Assembly: GCF_018449515.1 (NCBI RefSeq)
Contig: NZ_JAAVUQ010000010.1
Coordinates: 62,001 to 126,000, forward strand
Direction: 5' to 3'
Source: Caballeronia sp. dw_19
GTDB lineage: Bacteria; Pseudomonadota; Gammaproteobacteria; Burkholderiales; Burkholderiaceae
Length of the DNA stretch: 64,000 nt
The notes beneath the pieces are model-generated. The model worked only from the letters and a program-made list of their open reading frames with translations. It did no database searches and was not told where the DNA came from. Within the stretch, counting starts at the first letter, position 1; every line of letters starts with the position of its first letter. The position numbers were made by a program, and so were the translations under genes. Below are positions 9,174-18,444 of this stretch, piece after piece.

Positions 9174-10367
9174 CTAAACCAGTTCGATACCCATCGCCGT
9201 CGCTTCCCCGCCGCCGATGCACAAGCTCGCCACGCCGCGTTTCAATCCGCGCTGACGCAATGCGCCGATCAGCGTAACGAGAATCCGCGCGCCCGATGCG
9301 CCGATCGGATGTCCCAACGCGCAAGCGCCGCCGTTGACGTTGACCTTGTCGTGGGGCAGGTCGTGTTCCCGCATGGCAGCCATCGCGACGACGGCAAACG
9401 CTTCGTTGATCTCGAAGAGATCGACTTCGTTCGCGCGCCAGCCGTTTTTATCCAGCAGCTTGCGGATCGCACCAACAGGCGCAGTCGTGAACAACGCCGG
9501 TTCCTGCGCGAAAGTGCTGTGTCCGACGACCCGCGCGAGCGGCGTGACGCCGAGCCGTTTCGCCGTCGATGCCCGCATCATCACGAGTGCGGCGGCGCCA
9601 TCGGAAATAGACGATGCATTGGCAGCCGTCACCGTGCCGTCTTTCGCGAACGCGGGTTTGAGCGTCGCAATCTTGTCGATATTCGCCTTGAACGGCTGCT
9701 CATCGTGATCGATGACGGTATCGCCCTTGCGTCCTGCAACGGTGACGGGCGCGATTTCCCAATCGAATGAACCGTCTTCGTTGGCCCGCTTCGCGCGACG
9801 CAGCGACTCCACCGCAAACGCGTCCTGCGCTTCCCGCGAAAATTTATATGACCCGGCGCATTGTTCCGCGAACGCGCCCATCAGCTGGCCCTTTTCGTAC
9901 GCGTCTTCAAGGCCATCGAGGAACATGTGATCGAGCACCTGGCCGTGACCCATGCGCATGCCGCCGCGCGCCTTGGGCAACAAATACGGCGCATTGGTCA
10001 TGCTCTCCATGCCACCCGCGACAATCACGTCCGCCGAGCCGGCCAGCAGCATGTCGTGCGCGAACATGGCGGCGCGCATGCCCGAGCCGCACATCTTGTT
10101 GACCGTGGTGCTGCCGACGGACAGCGGCAGGCCTGCGCCGAGCGCGGCTTGCCGCGCAGGCGCCTGACCGAGTCCGGCGGGCAGCACGCAACCCATCACG
10201 GCTTCATCGATCTGCTCAGGCTTCAGCCCGGCGCGCTCAACCGCGGCGCGGATGGCCACCGAGCCGAGTTGCGGCGCTGTCACCGTGGCGAAGTCCCCTT
10301 GAAAAGCGGCCATCGGCGTACGGACAGCCGACACGATCACCACGGGATCATCTACGAAATCAGTCAT
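9174..10367 (-). CDS. Acetyl-CoA acetyltransferase (thiolase)
   Basis: A 397-residue thiolase II. The nucleophilic Cys is in NKMCGSGMRAAM, the His in GGACALGHPIGASGARI, and the second Cys in SLCIGGGEATAMG. It either condenses two acetyl-CoA (toward polyhydroxybutyrate or ketone bodies) or cleaves acetoacetyl-CoA at the end of leucine or fatty-acid breakdown. No phaB or phaC lies beside it. Its start overlaps the end of the carbonic anhydrase gene by 8 bp. AtoB- and PhaA-type roles cannot be separated from sequence alone. Confidence 0.93.
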   Translation of the reverse strand: MTDFVDDPVVIVSAVRTPMAAFQGDFATVTAPQLGSVAIRAAVERAGLKPEQIDEAVMGCVLPAGLGQAPARQAALGAGLPLSVGSTTVNKMCGSGMRAAMFAHDMLLAGSADVIVAGGMESMTNAPYLLPKARGGMRMGHGQVLDHMFLDGLEDAYEKGQLMGAFAEQCAGSYKFSREAQDAFAVESLRRAKRANEDGSFDWEIAPVTVAGRKGDTVIDHDEQPFKANIDKIATLKPAFAKDGTVTAANASSISDGAAALVMMRASTAKRLGVTPLARVVGHSTFAQEPALFTTAPVGAIRKLLDKNGWRANEVDLFEINEAFAVVAMAAMREHDLPHDKVNVNGGACALGHPIGASGARILVTLIGALRQRGLKRGVASLCIGGGEATAMGIELV

Positions 10368-11154
10368 GTTTCAGCTCCTTGATCACACCTTTTACAATAG
10401 CCGGGACATCGCCGAGACGGGCGGCATCGGAGGCGAGCACATCGTTCTCCGATGAATGCGCCCCACCGCGCGCCAGCGCCGCGATGCATCGCTGGTAGGT
10501 CGGTTCGACTTCCTCCGACCCGCCGATCATCATGCCCATGTTGCGCACACGGCCGTCATGCACGCCGTAGGTCCAGCCGTGTACGGTGATCTCCTGACCA
10601 CGCGCCCACGCATCGCGCAGGATGGTCGTATGACACACGTTCACCGTCTGTTCGATGGTATTCAGCTCCACCAGCCGGCGATTGCGCGCGACGCCCATCG
10701 GCCATTCTTCCAGCAGCGCGGAGTGTTTGTCGCGCACGTCTTCCACGTGACGCAGCCAGTTATCGGCCAGGCCGACGCGCCGGCTCACGAGCGCCGCGCC
10801 TACGCCGGAACAGCCGTAGTGCCCGACCACCATGATGTGCTTGACTTTCAGCAGGTCGACCGCGAACTGGATCACGGACAGGCAGTTGAGGTCCGAGTGA
10901 ACGACCACGTTCGCGATGTTCCTGTGCACGAACACCTCGCCCGGCGGCAAGCCGATGATCTGGTTGGCCGGCACGCGCGAGTCCGAGCAGCCGATCCACA
11001 GATATTCGGGCGCTTGCTGGTGCGCGAGGCGAGAGAAGTATTCGGCGTCTTCCGAAAGCTTGCGATCGACCCACTTCAGGTTGTTATCGAACAGGTGCGA
11101 GAGTGGGTTGTTGTCCTGGCTTTCAGGTACGTCGGTGTCGTTGATGTTGGGCAT
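10360..11154 (-). CDS. can: Beta-class carbonic anhydrase
   Basis: Zinc enzyme interconverting CO2 and bicarbonate. The beta-class ligands and dyad are visible in IGCSDSRVPAN (zinc Cys, catalytic Asp-Arg) and VVGHYGCSGVGAAL (zinc His and Cys). Its 264 residues are a little longer than E. coli Can, with a Burkholderia-type N-terminal leader. It sits 21 bp after aceK and overlaps the thiolase gene. Bicarbonate for biotin-dependent carboxylases is one plausible use. Confidence 0.93.
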   Translation of the reverse strand: MPNINDTDVPESQDNNPLSHLFDNNLKWVDRKLSEDAEYFSRLAHQQAPEYLWIGCSDSRVPANQIIGLPPGEVFVHRNIANVVVHSDLNCLSVIQFAVDLLKVKHIMVVGHYGCSGVGAALVSRRVGLADNWLRHVEDVRDKHSALLEEWPMGVARNRRLVELNTIEQTVNVCHTTILRDAWARGQEITVHGWTYGVHDGRVRNMGMMIGGSEEVEPTYQRCIAALARGGAHSSENDVLASDAARLGDVPAIVKGVIKELKHD

Positions 11155-11175
11155 GGCATTCAGTGCGGATAGGTT

Positions 11176-12975
11176 TCATGCGGCGCGTGCTGCGGGTGCG
11201 CCGTCCAGAAAACGCTCGGGATAACGAACGCAAAAACGGACGCTGCGTTCATACGGGAAGAAGTCGGCGAGTTCGCCGTTAAGGATCTGTTCCTTATGCT
11301 TTTGCCAGAGAGCGGGGTCGAAGAAATCGGCGTGATGTTTCATGAACACGTCGCGCACGCGCGGGTCGCCGAGCAGGAATGTGTCGTAGGTTTCGGGGAA
11401 GATGTCATGCGGCCCGATGGTGTACCAGGGCTCGCCCGACATCTCGTCTTCCTCATTGCGCGCTTGGGGCACGTGGCGCACGTTGCAGTCGGTCAGGTAC
11501 TCAATTTCGTCGTAGTCGTAGAACACCACGCGGCCGTGGCGCGTGACGCCGAAATTCTTGTAGAGCATGTCGCCGGGGAAGATGTTCGCCTGGATCAGTT
11601 CCTTGATCGCGTCGCCATATTCCTTGATGCCGTGCTCGATTTCCGACAGCGTGCCGTTCTGCAAATACAGGTTCAACGGCGTCATGCGGCGCTCGATGTA
11701 CAGATGCCTGATCACGAGGTTATCGCCTTCGTATTCGATCATTGAAGGGATCTCTTTGGTGAGTTCTTTCAGCAGCGCATCGTCGAGGCGCGATAGCGGT
11801 AATGCGACGCTGGAATATTCGAGCGTATCGGCCATGCGTCCAAGGCGATCATGGCGTTTGACGAGCTGATATTTGTCCTGGATCTTCTTGCGCGTGGTTT
11901 CCTTCGGCGGTGGGAAGGTGTCCTTGATCAGCTTGAACACATACGGAAACGACGGCAGCGTGAACACCAGCATCACGAGTCCCTTGATGCCCGGCGCGAT
12001 GACGAATTTATCGCTGGAATGGGAGAGGTGATGCAGCAAGTCTCGATAAAACAGGTTTTTGCCCTGCTTTTGCAATCCCACCGACGTATAGATTTCCGCC
12101 TTCGGTTTGCCCGGCATGATCGAGCGCAGGAACTGCACATACGCCGACGGCACTTCCATATCCACCAGGAAGTACGAATGCGAGAAGCTGAAGATGATCA
12201 GCAATTGTTCGCGCTGCAGCAGGACCGTATCGAGCGCGAGCAGGCCGGGTAATGCGTGACGCACGGGCACGGCGAAAGGCACCACGAGATCACCGTTGAT
12301 GATCCGGCCCACTATGTACGCCGCCTTGTTGCGAAAGAACAGCGACGACAGCACGTGAATCTGGAAATTAGGCGCAGCCTTGAACTCGCCGAACGCTTCG
12401 GTAATGGCTTGCATCAGGCATTGAACGTCGCGCTGCAAATCCTCGAACGGCGGCTCGAGCTGGAAGTTCGTCACGATCCGCTCGAGTGTCGCGGCGAGCC
12501 CGTCTTTACTCGGGTAATACGCGCGATAGGTCGGCTTGGCCGCGAGTTCGTCGTTCTCGATGTACTCCGTCGAAATAGCCGGCCGCACGAAAATAAAGTC
12601 GTTGTTGAAATACGAGCGATGCAGGATCTTGCAGCACACCGAATTGAAGAACGTTTCCGCGCACTCGGGCTGCCGGTGCGAGGTCAGCAAGCCGATGTAA
12701 TGCAACTTGATCTGCTGCCAGATTTCATCGTCTATGTGCTCGGCGTCGTACTCGTCTTCCAGACGCATCACGCACTCTTCCACCCGATCGTCGTACGACG
12801 TGATGCGCTCACGCGCGAGCCGCTGCAGCGCGTGCCAGTCGCCGGCCTCGAATAGCCCCTTCGCCGCGATGGCCGCATCGCGAAACACGCGATAGTGACG
12901 GTCGAAGCCTTCGAGCAGCGTTTCCGCGACATCGAAGCCAATCTGCGACGACAGTAACTTGGGAAAGTGATTCAT
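11176..12975 (-). CDS. aceK: Isocitrate dehydrogenase kinase/phosphatase
   Basis: AceK phosphorylates and dephosphorylates isocitrate dehydrogenase and so divides carbon between the TCA cycle and the glyoxylate shunt. The protein has 599 residues against 578 in E. coli. [34 protein letters not shown] and the ATP-site region [21 protein letters not shown] (seen in parts) are all typical. The start at 12975 begins MNHFPKLL; the longer frame adds an unconserved basic leader. aceA and aceB are not adjacent, as is common in Burkholderiales. It appears to lead the run aceK, carbonic anhydrase, thiolase, SDR, GST and YchJ gene. Confidence 0.96.
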   Translation of the reverse strand: MNHFPKLLSSQIGFDVAETLLEGFDRHYRVFRDAAIAAKGLFEAGDWHALQRLARERITSYDDRVEECVMRLEDEYDAEHIDDEIWQQIKLHYIGLLTSHRQPECAETFFNSVCCKILHRSYFNNDFIFVRPAISTEYIENDELAAKPTYRAYYPSKDGLAATLERIVTNFQLEPPFEDLQRDVQCLMQAITEAFGEFKAAPNFQIHVLSSLFFRNKAAYIVGRIINGDLVVPFAVPVRHALPGLLALDTVLLQREQLLIIFSFSHSYFLVDMEVPSAYVQFLRSIMPGKPKAEIYTSVGLQKQGKNLFYRDLLHHLSHSSDKFVIAPGIKGLVMLVFTLPSFPYVFKLIKDTFPPPKETTRKKIQDKYQLVKRHDRLGRMADTLEYSSVALPLSRLDDALLKELTKEIPSMIEYEGDNLVIRHLYIERRMTPLNLYLQNGTLSEIEHGIKEYGDAIKELIQANIFPGDMLYKNFGVTRHGRVVFYDYDEIEYLTDCNVRHVPQARNEEDEMSGEPWYTIGPHDIFPETYDTFLLGDPRVRDVFMKHHADFFDPALWQKHKEQILNGELADFFPYERSVRFCVRYPERFLDGAPAARAA

Positions 12976-13115
12976 ATCGACCCTGCACTTCGTGTGGTGT
13001 CGCGTGACGTGGTGACGTTTTCTATAAGTGTCAGACCGGGCTTTGAATCCGGCCGACATTGTATCGCCGGACGTTTTTGGTTCCTGGGCGGCGGCCGCTT
13101 TTGACCGTTACGAGC

Positions 13116-13580
13116 TCACGGCACCTTCGCGCTTTTCTTCCCGCTTGTATCCGCGGATTCAGTCGCAATTCCCGCCTTGCGCGTGCGTTTTTCAGCGTTC
13201 GCAGAAAGCAGTGCACGCCCTTGCGCTTCGTACGCGGCGAGCTCGGCGAGCGTTGCGTTCAGGTCGTCCAGTTGCCGCTCCAAAACTGCACGATGCGCCG
13301 CGATGGTGTCGAGAAACGCATGCAACTGGGTGTCTGTCCCGGTCGGTGAATCGTAGAGATCGAGCAGCCTCCTCACCTCCAGCAACGTGAACCCAAGCCG
13401 CTTGCCGCGCAGCGTCAGCTTGAGCCGTGTGCGCTCGCGCGCCGAATATACGCGGCGCATGCCATTCGTTCCTTCGCGCGCCGGCGTGAGCAACCCGTGG
13501 TTCTCATAGAACCGGATCGCGCGCGGCGTGATCTCGAATTCGCGTGCCAGTTCGGTGATGGTGTAGCGCGTGTCTGTCAT
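13116..13580 (-). CDS. liuR: MerR-family regulator, LiuR-like
   Basis: A 154-residue MerR protein. The winged helix begins YTITELAREFEITPRAIRFY and is followed by a dimerisation coiled coil (about 75-120). No metal-binding cysteines are present. The opening closely resembles LiuR, regulator of branched-chain amino acid and acyl-CoA degradation in proteobacteria. The Lys/Ser-rich C-terminal tail is variable. It is divergent from the metallo-hydrolase gene, with a palindrome between them. The symbol rests on the HTH sequence and the operator, not on linked liu genes. Confidence 0.75.
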   Translation of the reverse strand: MTDTRYTITELAREFEITPRAIRFYENHGLLTPAREGTNGMRRVYSARERTRLKLTLRGKRLGFTLLEVRRLLDLYDSPTGTDTQLHAFLDTIAAHRAVLERQLDDLNATLAELAAYEAQGRALLSANAEKRTRKAGIATESADTSGKKSAKVP

Positions 13581-13607
13581 TGAAATTACAAGGTTCCCAG
13601 CGCTTTT

Positions 13608-13648
13608 TTGAAGTCGACGTTAAAATGCAGGTTAACGTTAGCGTCAAC
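13608..13648 (-). promoter_or_regulatory. LiuR-type operator and likely liuR promoter
   Basis: GTTAACGTTAGCGTCAAC (13631-13648) is an 18-bp palindrome with 14 symmetric positions and resembles published LiuR boxes. On the minus strand TTGACG (13647-13642) followed after 17 bp by TTTAAC forms a fair -35/-10 pair for liuR, so the operator covers the -35 and spacer, as expected for MerR autoregulation. A further half-like word, GACGTTAAA, lies at about 13616. Confidence 0.55.
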
Positions 13649-13690
13649 TTGGCGGCAATGCAACCACTGACAACCCGGAGAGCCGACCGC

Positions 13691-14770
13691 ATGAACCCGC
13701 TCGAACAGCAACTCGATTACGTTTTCGCAGACCGTCTTCCTGAGAGCGGCCACGCGATGGAAGTCACGCCCGGCGTGTTCTGGGTGCGCATGCCGTTGCC
13801 GTTTGCGCTCGATCACATCAATCTATGGGTTATGCGTGACGAGATCGACGGCGTGGCGGGCTGGACCGTTATCGATTGCGGCATTTCAGACGAAACGATC
13901 CGGACGAACTGGGAACACACCTTCGACACGCTGCTTGACGGCCTGCCGATGCTGCGCGTGCTCGTTACGCATTGCCATCCGGACCACCTCGGTCTTGCAG
14001 ACTGGATCTGCAATGGCGGCGACAAGAGACGATGGGACCCGGTCAGGCTCTGGATGTCGCTTGGCGAGTACGCCATGGGCCGCGTGATGTCGGCCGGCGA
14101 TGGCTCCGACGCGGGCGGCGAGCGCGCGGCACGGCACTTCTCCCGGCATGGAATGACGGACCCGGCGTCGCTCGAAGCGCTGCGTAAGCGCGATACGTAT
14201 TACCCGAAGCTCGTGCCATCTATTCCGCCGGTTTATCGTCGGCTGCGTGATGGTGACACGCTGAAGATTGGCGGCCGTGAGTGGGAAGTGGTGACAGGGT
14301 TCGGTCATTCCCCTGAACATTGCGCGTTCTTCTGCGCGGAAACGAAGGTGCTGATTTCCGGCGACATGGTGCTGCCGCGCATCTCGACTAACGTCTCGGT
14401 GTTTGCTATTGAACCGGAGGGCAATCCGCTCGCGCTGTTCCTGGGTTCACTGGGCCGCTACGAATCTCTTCCCGCCGATACCCTCGTACTCCCTTCGCAT
14501 GGCAAGCCGTTTCGCGGCATGCATACGCGCATCGGGCAGCTTCGGGATCATCACGCGGCGCGGCTGCAGGAAGTGCGCGAGGCCTGCGCGATCAAACCGC
14601 AAAGCGCCGCTGACATTGTGCCGCTCATGTTCAAGCGTCCGCTCGATGTACACCAGATGACATTCGCACTCGGCGAAGCGCTGGCGCATTTGCATTTGCT
14701 CTGGCTTGCGGGCGAACTCGTTCGTCATACCCATGATGAAGACGGCGTGATCCGTTTCTCGCCCAAGTAA
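13691..14770 (+). CDS. Metallo-beta-lactamase-fold hydrolase
   Basis: A 359-residue MBL-fold enzyme. The metal-binding signature is THCHPDHLG, followed by SPEHCAFFC (metal His region), ISGDMVLP (bridging Asp) and LPSHGKPF (late His). A C-terminal helical extension after residue 280 is seen in the glyoxalase II-like/LACTB2 group. The start at 13691 follows CCGGAG and the upstream frame is unconserved. It is divergent from the LiuR-like gene and probably controlled by it, so an acyl-CoA or thioester substrate is a reasonable inference, not shown. Confidence 0.85.
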   Translation: MNPLEQQLDYVFADRLPESGHAMEVTPGVFWVRMPLPFALDHINLWVMRDEIDGVAGWTVIDCGISDETIRTNWEHTFDTLLDGLPMLRVLVTHCHPDHLGLADWICNGGDKRRWDPVRLWMSLGEYAMGRVMSAGDGSDAGGERAARHFSRHGMTDPASLEALRKRDTYYPKLVPSIPPVYRRLRDGDTLKIGGREWEVVTGFGHSPEHCAFFCAETKVLISGDMVLPRISTNVSVFAIEPEGNPLALFLGSLGRYESLPADTLVLPSHGKPFRGMHTRIGQLRDHHAARLQEVREACAIKPQSAADIVPLMFKRPLDVHQMTFALGEALAHLHLLWLAGELVRHTHDEDGVIRFSPK

Positions 14771-14773
14771 AAA

Positions 14774-14805
14774 AAGCCGGGCGTTTGCGCGCCCGGCTTC
14801 TTCAG
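14774..14805. terminator. Bidirectional intrinsic terminator
   Basis: AAGCCGGGCG and CGCCCGGCTT form a 10-bp stem with a 6-base loop. Read on the minus strand it is followed by seven T residues, so it mainly ends the binding-protein gene; on the plus strand a CTTCTT tail could also end the MBL gene. Confidence 0.85.
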
Positions 14806-14821
14806 TGAATCAAGGCAACGA

Positions 14822-16408
14822 CTATTGAACCACGACGGTAGCGAAGTTCTGCCGTCCGAACGGACTCACTCGATATCCGCTGACATTGCCGCGCGTGATT
14901 GCCGACGCGGTCGGATAGCCAAGCGGAATCCACAGCGCCTGGTCATGGATAATCTGTTGCGCTTCGGTATAAGCCTTGGTCCGCTTGCCTATATCTGCGG
15001 TCGCCTTGCCTTCATCGATTAACCGGTCCAGCGTTGGATCGCAGAAGCGCGCGAAGTTGATGCCCGAGCGCACTGCGGCGCAGCTAAATAGCGGCGATAG
15101 ATAGTTATCCGGATCACCGTTGTCGCCGGCCCAGCCCATGAACAACATGTCGTGCTGACCCTGCTTCGCTTCCTTGATCAGCTCACCCCATTCGATTATT
15201 TTCACCTGCGCCTTCACGCCGATCTTCGCCAGATCCGCCTGCAGCAACTCGGCGCCCACCTTCGGATTCGGGTTCAGCACGCTGCCGTTCGGACGCACCC
15301 AGATTGTCGTGTCGAAGCCATTCGGGAAGCCTGCGTCGGCGAGCAGCTTCTTCGCGCGATCGACTGAATACGGATACGGCGTGATCTGCTTGTCATAGCT
15401 CCACGTATTCGGCGGGTATGGATTCACAGCGGGCGTGGCCGTGTTTTCGAAGACGGTCTTCAGGTACGTCGTACGATCAAAGGCGATGTTCAACGCCTGA
15501 CGCACCTTGGGGTTATCGAGCGGCTTTTTCTGCGTGTTCAATGCGACGAACGCCGTCATGAACGCCGGCGTCTCGACCACTTTCAATGAACTGTCCTTCT
15601 GCGCGTCGAGCACGTCCTGCGGCTTCGGCGACAACGCGATCTGGCATTCACCGGCCTTGATTTTCTGCGCGCGCACGGACGCGTCGGGCGTGATGGCGTA
15701 GATCAGCCGGTCCACTTTAGGCTTCGCTCCCCAGTACGTCGGGTTGACGTCGTAACGGATCACGGCGTCTTTCGTGTAGCTCTTCAGCACGAACGGACCG
15801 GTGCCGATCGGCTTCGCGTTCAGGTCGGTTTCGTGGCCGGCCTTGAGCAACTGGCTGGCGTATTCGGCCGAATAGATCGATGCAAAGCCCATGGTGAGGA
15901 TGGGCACGAAGGTCGCGTTCGGCGTGTTGAGCTCGAACTTGACCGTGTTGTCATCGACTTTGGAGACGGACTTGATCAGCTTGACCAGGCCCATGGATTG
16001 CGCGTGCGGGAAGCCGCTCGCACCCGCCACCTTGTGCCACGGATTGCTGTCGGAGAGCATGCGGTCGAACGAGAACACCACGTCGTCGGCGCTCAGTTTT
16101 CTCGACGGCGTGAAGTAGTCCGTAGTCTGGAACGCCACGTTCGGCCGCAGATGAAACGTGTAGGTCAGGCCGTCGGGACTCACGTCCCATTTCTCGGCGA
16201 GCGCGGGCGTGACCTTTTTCGCGACTTCATCGTAGGAGACTAGCGTGTTGAAGATCACATCCGCCGATGCGTTGGTCGTCACCAGCGAATTGAATTGCAC
16301 GACGTCGAAGCCATCCGGGCTCGACTCGGTGCACACAGTGAGCGGTTTCGCGATCGCGAGCACCGGCGCGATGGCCAGTACAGCGGCTGCGAGCATTCTG
16401 AAGCGCAT
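14822..16408 (-). CDS. Peptide/oligopeptide-type ABC transporter solute-binding protein
   Basis: A 528-residue periplasmic binding protein of the DppA/OppA family (SBP_bac_5). A signal peptide covers about residues 1-20 (cut after AIA), and TVCTESSPDGFDVVQF opens the mature domain as in DppA. WDVSPDGLTYTFHLRPNVAF is the family signature. Cysteines in the mature protein match dipeptide-binding relatives. No permease or ATPase gene is next to it, so it may serve a transporter encoded elsewhere. Ligand inferred as peptide only from the family. Confidence 0.9.
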   Translation of the reverse strand: MRFRMLAAAVLAIAPVLAIAKPLTVCTESSPDGFDVVQFNSLVTTNASADVIFNTLVSYDEVAKKVTPALAEKWDVSPDGLTYTFHLRPNVAFQTTDYFTPSRKLSADDVVFSFDRMLSDSNPWHKVAGASGFPHAQSMGLVKLIKSVSKVDDNTVKFELNTPNATFVPILTMGFASIYSAEYASQLLKAGHETDLNAKPIGTGPFVLKSYTKDAVIRYDVNPTYWGAKPKVDRLIYAITPDASVRAQKIKAGECQIALSPKPQDVLDAQKDSSLKVVETPAFMTAFVALNTQKKPLDNPKVRQALNIAFDRTTYLKTVFENTATPAVNPYPPNTWSYDKQITPYPYSVDRAKKLLADAGFPNGFDTTIWVRPNGSVLNPNPKVGAELLQADLAKIGVKAQVKIIEWGELIKEAKQGQHDMLFMGWAGDNGDPDNYLSPLFSCAAVRSGINFARFCDPTLDRLIDEGKATADIGKRTKAYTEAQQIIHDQALWIPLGYPTASAITRGNVSGYRVSPFGRQNFATVVVQ

Positions 16409-16663
16409 GGGATCTCCCGTTACGAACGTGGTCGTCAGTGTTAGTTAGTCAGTCAGACGTTTCTTGTTTGGCAGTTGCAGCTTATTGTACGGTGGGCTTC
16501 GTCGGACGCGCCCGTGCAACGAATGGGCCTGCGGGGCCGTAGCTTACTGAACCGTTATTTCCGCTACAACGACCGATTCGGGATATGCATATGGGCCTGT
16601 GACAGTTTTTTGAACATCCCGGCGGCCGGTTGCCTAATCCACCGACGCACGCTAAACTCGTGG

Positions 16664-16838
16664 CCGTCTTTGGGGAGTAGCCTTCCTTCCGCAATGGGAG
16701 GAGGACGCGTCAACATACTCGGCTTGTTAGCCGTGGCGCGTTCGACCGGTCAGGTTTGGCGAGACCATGGGTGCATCTTGTCGTTCACGGTCGGACGGCG
16801 CGGGATTGCACCCTGGTTCGCTGACGTCCGACCGTGAA
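16664..16838 (+). promoter_or_regulatory. yybP-ykoY (manganese) riboswitch with downstream switching hairpin
   Basis: The conserved core is present in order: TTTGGGGAGTAGCC (16670-16683), GTCAACATACTCG (16709-16721) and GTTTGGCGAGACC (16754-16766), separated by variable stems, as in the yybP-ykoY class that binds Mn2+. Downstream, GGGTGCA (16770-16776) can pair with TGCACCC (16807-16813), while TTCACGGTCGGACG (about 16783-16796) can pair with CGTCCGACCGTGAA (about 16825-16838). The two helices interlock and exclude each other, which suits an expression platform. The regulated gene begins at 16970. Confidence 0.85.
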
Positions 16839-16969
16839 ATCATCGTGTCTCCAAAACAAAAACACCCTACATCCGCCCCAGGCCATATCTCGAGTTCGCC
16901 GGTTTCTCCGCCGTTGTTCTGCCACTCCCATTGCGTCACCTGCTCGCCGGCTTCATCGCGAGGTGCCGC

Positions 16970-17980
16970 ATGACGCTGCTTTTCCTGCAACTCGCGCTGA
17001 TGCTCGTGGTGATCCTGGCGGCATCGGAACTCTTCACCAACGCGCTCGAACATCTCGGCGAAAAGCTCGGCATCTCCGAAGGGGTCACCGGTTCGCTGTT
17101 CGCGGCTATCGGCACGGCGCTGCCGGAAACCACCGTGCCAATCATCGCGTTGATGGGCGGCACGGCCAGCCGCGCGGTGAACGAGGAGATCGGCGTGGGC
17201 GCGATCCTAGGCGCGCCATTGATGCTGGCGACCTTGTCGACGTGCCTGATGGCCGTCGCCGTGCTCAAGACGCGGGGCCTCAAGGGGATCGTCGCGCCCG
17301 AACATAGCGGCTTCACCCGCGATCTCAACTTTTTCCTCTGTGCTTTCCTGATCGCGGCGGCCGCCATGTTCGTGCCGCATCACGCATGGCAAGTGCGCGC
17401 GCTGTTTGCCGCGGGACTGGTCGGCGTGTATGTCACGTATGTGGTGACGACGTTCCGTGCGTCCGCCAGTCTTGTCGAAAAGGGCCACGGCACCGAGGCG
17501 CCCGAGCGGCTGCTGATCTCGCGCTTCGGGTTGCCCACCTCGCTTGCGAGCATCGTCTTGCAGATGATTCTGGGCGTGGTGTTGCTGGTTGGCGGTGCGA
17601 AAGGTTTTATCGCCGGCGTGGAAGGGGTCTCGCGGGTGCTGGGGATATCGGCGTTGCTGCTCTCGCTGATCATCATTCCGATCGCAACCGAACTGCCCGA
17701 GAAGGTCAACAGCATCATCTGGGCGCGGCGCGGCAAGGATACGCTGGCGTTCGGCAACATCACCGGCGCAATGGTGTTCCAGGGGACGCTGCTGCCGGGT
17801 ATCGGCATCATGCTGACGCCGTGGGAGCCGCGCGTGGAGGTGATGACGGGCGTTTTTATCACGCTCGCGGCGGCTGCGTGGCTGCGTTTCAACGCGAAGA
17901 AGGGCGGGGTCGTACTGTGGGCGCTGCTGGTGAACGGCGGGCTTTATGCGCTGTATCTGGCGCTGACGCTGGGGCGCTAG
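16970..17980 (+). CDS. CaCA-family cation exchanger, probable manganese (or calcium) exporter
   Basis: A 336-residue membrane protein with two related halves of about five helices each. ALPETTVPIIAL (first half) and IATELPEKVNSI (second half) are the acidic alpha-repeat motifs that bind the cation in sodium/calcium exchangers. The ATG at 16970 follows GAGGTG; a TTG at 16931 is less likely. The riboswitch upstream suggests Mn2+ export under metal excess, as known for exchangers and MntP-type exporters behind the same RNA. Substrate is inferred from the riboswitch. Confidence 0.85.
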   Translation: MTLLFLQLALMLVVILAASELFTNALEHLGEKLGISEGVTGSLFAAIGTALPETTVPIIALMGGTASRAVNEEIGVGAILGAPLMLATLSTCLMAVAVLKTRGLKGIVAPEHSGFTRDLNFFLCAFLIAAAAMFVPHHAWQVRALFAAGLVGVYVTYVVTTFRASASLVEKGHGTEAPERLLISRFGLPTSLASIVLQMILGVVLLVGGAKGFIAGVEGVSRVLGISALLLSLIIIPIATELPEKVNSIIWARRGKDTLAFGNITGAMVFQGTLLPGIGIMLTPWEPRVEVMTGVFITLAAAAWLRFNAKKGGVVLWALLVNGGLYALYLALTLGR

Positions 17981-17989
17981 CCCATAAGA

Positions 17990-18024
17990 AAACACCCCGG
18001 AAGCACGCAGGCGCCCGGGGTGTT
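17990..18024 (+). terminator. Intrinsic terminator-like hairpin after the exchanger gene
   Basis: AACACCCCGG pairs with CCGGGGTGTT around a 13-15 base loop, 10 bp after the stop codon. The T-tract is short, so strength is uncertain. Confidence 0.55.
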
Positions 18025-18123
18025 GAAGTGGCCAAAAGCGCTAAGCGCGTGGTTTTTATTGTTGTCTTTTCAGAGTCAGAGGAAGGTTAAGGCGGCGTAC
18101 CGGCCTCGGCCTTCCTCTCCCCA

Positions 18124-18423
18124 TCAGAACCTGGCGGCCTGGTGATACTTGCTGGCCGCCTTGACCTTGTTCATCGCCGAACTGTATTCGATCTGCAGTT
18201 CCGATTGCGTTGTCTTCGCGTCGGCAGCAATGGCGGCATCGATTGCCTGGATCCGCTTGATCACGTCCATGGCCGTGGCGTCCTGTTCCGGCGTCAATTC
18301 CATGAAAAGCGGTGTCCGCTCCTCGGTCAGGCTGGCCGCTTCCTGCCAGTCCGCCATGGCTGCCGCATGCTGGATCGCGAGCGTCAACTCAAGCAGGCGG
18401 TCGATCAGACTGTTCTGTTCCAT
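18124..18423 (-). CDS. fliT: FliT-like flagellar export chaperone
   Basis: A 99-residue mostly helical protein that follows fliD by 21 bp. Small size, acidic N-terminus, predicted helices throughout and its place directly after fliD agree with FliT, the chaperone of the cap protein that in enterics also restrains FlhDC. Sequence conservation in this family is low, so the call leans on context. A possible hairpin (GAGGAAGG/CCTTCCTC at about 18079-18118) lies just after its stop. Confidence 0.75.
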   Translation of the reverse strand: MEQNSLIDRLLELTLAIQHAAAMADWQEAASLTEERTPLFMELTPEQDATAMDVIKRIQAIDAAIAADAKTTQSELQIEYSSAMNKVKAASKYHQAARF

Positions 18424-18444
18424 GTCGATTTATCCTTGCCCCAA

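Noticed and set aside
8373..9770. A 465-codon plus-strand frame across the SDR and thiolase genes
   Set aside because: It runs antisense to two recognised genes and is Arg/His-rich, as expected of a shadow frame.
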